From assembly GCF_024753215.1 (NCBI RefSeq), contig NZ_JANUGV010000008.1, positions 62,001 to 126,000 on the forward strand: a DNA stretch of 64,000 nt, in the 5' to 3' direction. This DNA is from Massilia solisilvae (GTDB lineage Bacteria > Pseudomonadota > Gammaproteobacteria > Burkholderiales > Burkholderiaceae_D). Below are positions 63,894 through 64,000 of this stretch, piece by piece. The notes beneath the pieces were generated by a model. The model did no database searches. It was not told the DNA's origin and worked only from the letters and a program-made list of their open reading frames with translations. Both the position numbers and the translations under genes were made by a program. Positions within the stretch are counted from its first letter, which is position 1. Every line of letters starts with the position of its first letter.

Positions 63894-64000
63894 TCAAGCC
63901 AGGCAGTCGGCATGGCGGCGCAGGGCGCGCCGCGCGTAGTAGGCGAAGGTGACGCTGTCGCGCTTGGGCGTGGAGATCCAGTCGTGCGCCTCGCGCGCCA
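63894..64000 (-). CDS. C-terminal end of a gene cut by the right edge (unrecognised)
   Basis: Reading leftwards from 64000, one frame gives GAREAHDWISTPKRDSVTF, then AYYARRALRRHADCLA and a TGA stop at 63894-63896. It ends 23 bases before the DapA-family gene on the same strand, so both are probably in one transcript. I do not recognise it from 35 residues. Confidence 0.5.
   Translation of the reverse strand, partial: AREAHDWISTPKRDSVTFAYYARRALRRHADCLA

Overview
The window is high-GC (roughly two thirds G+C by eye), densely coded chromosomal DNA. It has no rRNA, tRNA, phage, transposase or CRISPR that I can see. Gene content and order point to a betaproteobacterium of the Oxalobacteraceae (Massilia/Telluria/Duganella/Janthinobacterium group). 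The pointers are a TPP-riboswitch thiC-thiS-thiG-thiD-thiE operon, kdsD-kdsC-lptC-lptA-lptB-rpoN-hpf, a ptsN-hprK-rapZ block, ubiE/ubiJ/ubiB, the fmdB-DUF502-aspS-nudB-nuclease-clsB run, and a subclass B3 metallo-beta-lactamase of the kind known in this family. The taxonomic call is inference from content and synteny.

Layout. 1-6561: a probable neutral-lipid (wax ester) storage locus with a phasin-like protein (cut by the window edge), a FadD acyl-CoA ligase, an amphipathic helical protein of unknown function, a WS/DGAT acyltransferase and a two-domain fatty acyl-CoA reductase. 6675-7568: a secreted B3 metallo-beta-lactamase. 7565-12068: the thiamin operon and its riboswitch. 12190-18895: a MOSC protein, two cyclic-di-GMP enzymes and a Kef-type antiporter. 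18979-24373: Kdo synthesis, Lpt export, sigma-54 and hibernation factor. 24470-28090: a 3-hydroxyisobutyryl-CoA hydrolase-like gene, then rapZ, hprK and ptsN on the opposite strand. 28512-31675: queF, ilvA and a YqaA-like membrane protein. 32025-36463: a giant fused flavin/Fe-S dehydrogenase and a HIT protein. 36564-43494: DUF971, a beta-helix protein inserted on the opposite strand, ubiE, a Tim44-like protein, ubiJ, ubiB and a methyltransferase. 43654-43784: a candidate small RNA. 43967-50211: the fmdB-aspS-nudB-clsB-hslR run, interrupted by a broken DUF4160/DUF2442 pair. 50341-53935: a three-gene unit of unknown function built around a FAD-oxidase/methyltransferase fusion. 54729-61812: a TetR regulator and a fadE-fadN-fadA-enoyl-CoA hydratase beta-oxidation cluster. 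61946-64000: a zinc-ribbon protein, a YiiM-like MOSC protein, a DapA-family aldolase and a gene cut by the right edge.

Two palindromic repeat families recur. Family A (core TAGGGTGGGCAGG) sits immediately after stop codons and in three genes appears to supply the TAG stop. Family B (core CGTCGTCCCCGC, with arms running on to CCCATGCTGAGC) lies in gene gaps, often as facing pairs. Neither lies inside a recognised gene.

How the parts fit. Fatty acids can be activated by FadD and then either reduced and esterified into wax esters at the left end or burned by the fadE-fadN-fadA cluster at the right end, so the window holds both storage and use of acyl chains. The most unusual items are the FAD-oxidase/methyltransferase operon (50341-53935), the terminator-bearing intergenic RNA candidate (43654-43784), the DUF4160 gene with an early stop (46725-46970), and the repeat-derived stop codons.
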